Positions 43,393 to 44,443 of a DNA stretch of 44,443 nt are shown in pieces; the first letter of the stretch is position 1, and the number at the start of each line of letters is the position of its first letter. Source of the DNA: an uncultured Blautia sp. (GTDB taxonomy: Bacteria > Bacillota > Clostridia > Lachnospirales > Lachnospiraceae); contig UQMI01000027.1 of assembly GCA_900542045.1 (NCBI GenBank), positions 1 through 44,443 of the forward strand, in the 5' to 3' direction. The notes under the pieces were generated by a model. That model made no database searches, was not told the DNA's origin, and was given only the letters and a program-made list of their open reading frames with translations. The position numbers were made by a program, and so were the translations under genes.

Positions 43393-43421
43393 TTGAAAAA
43401 AGGCAACAAATATGGTATGGT
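43393..43421 (+). promoter_or_regulatory. Putative promoter of the murE-like gene
   Basis: TTGAAA (43393-43398) and TATGGT (43416-43421) are 17 bases apart. The leader would be about 140 bases and includes the hairpin at 43467-43493. Confidence 0.5.
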
Positions 43422-43466
43422 ATGGAAGAATGCCAGAGGTGTCTGGTATCTCGGAAAAGCGTAACG

Positions 43467-43493
43467 AAAGTCAGAACGTTTCGTTCTGACTTT
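43467..43493 (+). promoter_or_regulatory. Perfect hairpin in the murE-like leader
   Basis: AAAGTCAGAACG (43467-43478) and CGTTCTGACTTT (43482-43493) pair fully around TTT. No long T-run follows (GTGACAG), so a pure terminator is less likely than an mRNA structure or a leftover mobile hairpin. It resembles the hairpin at 28710-28740. Confidence 0.5.
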
Positions 43494-43565
43494 GTGACAG
43501 AATGGGAAAGACGGTTCTTTTCGCCGGAGGAAGAAGAGCGGAGGAACCAGGATGGAGGATAGAAG

Positions 43566-44443
43566 ATGAAATTAGAAACCTTGTTGGAGCATCTGGAATA
43601 TACCTGCCTGCAGGGAAGCCTGGGCACGGAAGTGGCGGATGTGGTCTATGATTCCCGGAAGGTCCGGGAGAATTCCCTGTTCCTCTGTATCCGGGGCGCA
43701 GTGGTGGACGGACATTCTTTTATTCCGGATGTGGTGGAGAAGGGAGCCGGCGTTCTGGTGGTAGAGGAAGAAGTACAGGCACCGTCCCATGTGACAGTGA
43801 TCCGGGTTCCTGATACCCGGTATGCCATGGCCTGTATTTCGGCAGCCTGGTTCGGGCATCCGGCCAGAGAACTGAAGACCATAGGGATCACCGGGACCAA
43901 GGGTAAGACCACCACTACCTATATGGTGAAGTCTATTCTGGAAAATGCAGGATATAAGGTGGGACTCATCGGCACCATCGAGGCCATTATAGGAGATAAG
44001 GTGATCCCGGCCAGTAATACCACGCCGGAGTCTTACGTGGTGCAGCAGTATTTCCGGGAGATGGCCGATGCAGGCTGCGACTGTGTGGTGATGGAAGTTT
44101 CTTCCCAGGGACTGATGCTGCACCGGACCGCAGGCTTTGAGTTTGATTTCGGTATCTTTACCAATATCGAGCCGGATCATATCGGGCCCAATGAGCATAC
44201 CAGCTTCGAGCATTATCTCCAGTGCAAGGCCATGCTGCTGTCTCAGTGCAAAGTGGGAATTGTGAACAGGGATGACCGCCATTACGAGCAGATCATCCGG
44301 CACCATACCTGCCGGCTGGAGACCTTTGGATTCTCACCGGAAGCGGATCTGCGGGCAGAAGATTCCCATCTGGTCAGCCGTCCCGGCTACCTGGGAATCT
44401 CCTACCATGTGAAAGGCCTGATGGATTTTCCGGTGGAGATCGA
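43566..44443 (+). CDS. murE: Mur ligase, MurE-like (5' part; runs off the window)
   Basis: MurE ligases add the third amino acid (meso-diaminopimelate in most clostridia) to UDP-MurNAc-L-Ala-D-Glu. The first 292 residues are visible. The N-terminal domain has VVYDSRKVRENSLFLCIRGA, equivalent to the UDP-binding DSR motif. The ATP site is GITGTKGKTTTTYM (about 107-120). NTTPES (about 152) and EVSSQGLMLHR correspond to substrate and metal sites, with an E-V-S-S/H arrangement. The usual DHLDYHGT is DHIGPNEHTSFEHY here, so this may be a diverged MurE paralog rather than the main enzyme. The C-terminal domain that decides the amino acid is outside the window. Confidence 0.8.
   Translation, partial: MKLETLLEHLEYTCLQGSLGTEVADVVYDSRKVRENSLFLCIRGAVVDGHSFIPDVVEKGAGVLVVEEEVQAPSHVTVIRVPDTRYAMACISAAWFGHPARELKTIGITGTKGKTTTTYMVKSILENAGYKVGLIGTIEAIIGDKVIPASNTTPESYVVQQYFREMADAGCDCVVMEVSSQGLMLHRTAGFEFDFGIFTNIEPDHIGPNEHTSFEHYLQCKAMLLSQCKVGIVNRDDRHYEQIIRHHTCRLETFGFSPEADLRAEDSHLVSRPGYLGISYHVKGLMDFPVEI

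Larger units (their letters stand above)
43160..43565 (+). other. 406-bp non-coding region before the murE-like gene
   Basis: No recognisable gene. It holds a G/C-rich segment with possible pairing (GGCAGCGGGCGTCC to CTCTGCC near 43350-43376), a promoter candidate (43393-43421), a perfect hairpin (43467-43493) and a purine-rich stretch with GGAGG sites leading to the ATG at 43566. A frame at 43380-43562 is open but shows no family feature. Confidence 0.45.

Overview
The window looks like a chromosome segment from a gut-type Lachnospiraceae (Clostridia; Blautia/Ruminococcus-like). Four things point there: strong AGGAGG-type ribosome sites, an LCP (LytR-CpsA-Psr) protein and MurE-like ligase of Gram-positive type, a typical clostridial gene set (SstT, HelD, HtrA, stand-alone clpX), and a fragment of an Rpn/PD-(D/E)XK transposase-type nuclease. 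The organism name is inferred from protein style only.

Positions 1-24,100 hold a cell-wall polysaccharide locus. After mobile-gene debris (1-600), a promoter at 575-603 drives rmlA, rmlC, an ABC-2 polysaccharide exporter (permease plus an ATPase with a C-terminal glycan-binding domain), a methyltransferase/kinase-like/coiled-coil protein resembling WbdD chain terminators, two very large tandem-GT2 glycosyltransferases, rmlD and a GT-C-like membrane protein. Two minus-strand D,D-carboxypeptidase genes (14,741-17,254) interrupt the locus. They share a divergent promoter region with a third tandem-GT2 gene, which is followed by a GT2 rhamnosyltransferase-like gene, a CpsE/WbaP-type initiating phosphoglycosyltransferase, an LCP ligase and another GT2. 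The proposed pathway: dTDP-rhamnose is made (rmlB is not in the window), a lipid-linked glycan is started by the CpsE-like enzyme, extended by the GT2 enzymes, possibly capped, exported by the ABC transporter and attached to peptidoglycan by LCP.

Positions 24,100-33,300 carry housekeeping and stress genes: an HtrA protease with decapeptide repeats, a ClpX-like ATPase lacking the usual RKH loop, a zinc-ribbon protein, tRNA-Leu(CAG) and carAB. Positions 33,300-44,443 hold an internally deleted Old Yellow Enzyme-type flavoenzyme relict, a TetR regulator, a HelD-like helicase, sstT, uppP, glpK, a divergent carbamate kinase (minus), an unrecognised 44-residue gene and the start of a murE-like gene.

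The most unusual pattern is a dispersed leader of about 65 bp. It has a GGAAG/CTTCC hairpin, an AATCTG block, a TGACGCA-N5-TGCGTCA palindrome and then the Shine-Dalgarno. It sits directly before at least four unrelated genes (2361, 12292, 13239, 42966) and is amplified as 50-bp tandem units before rmlD.
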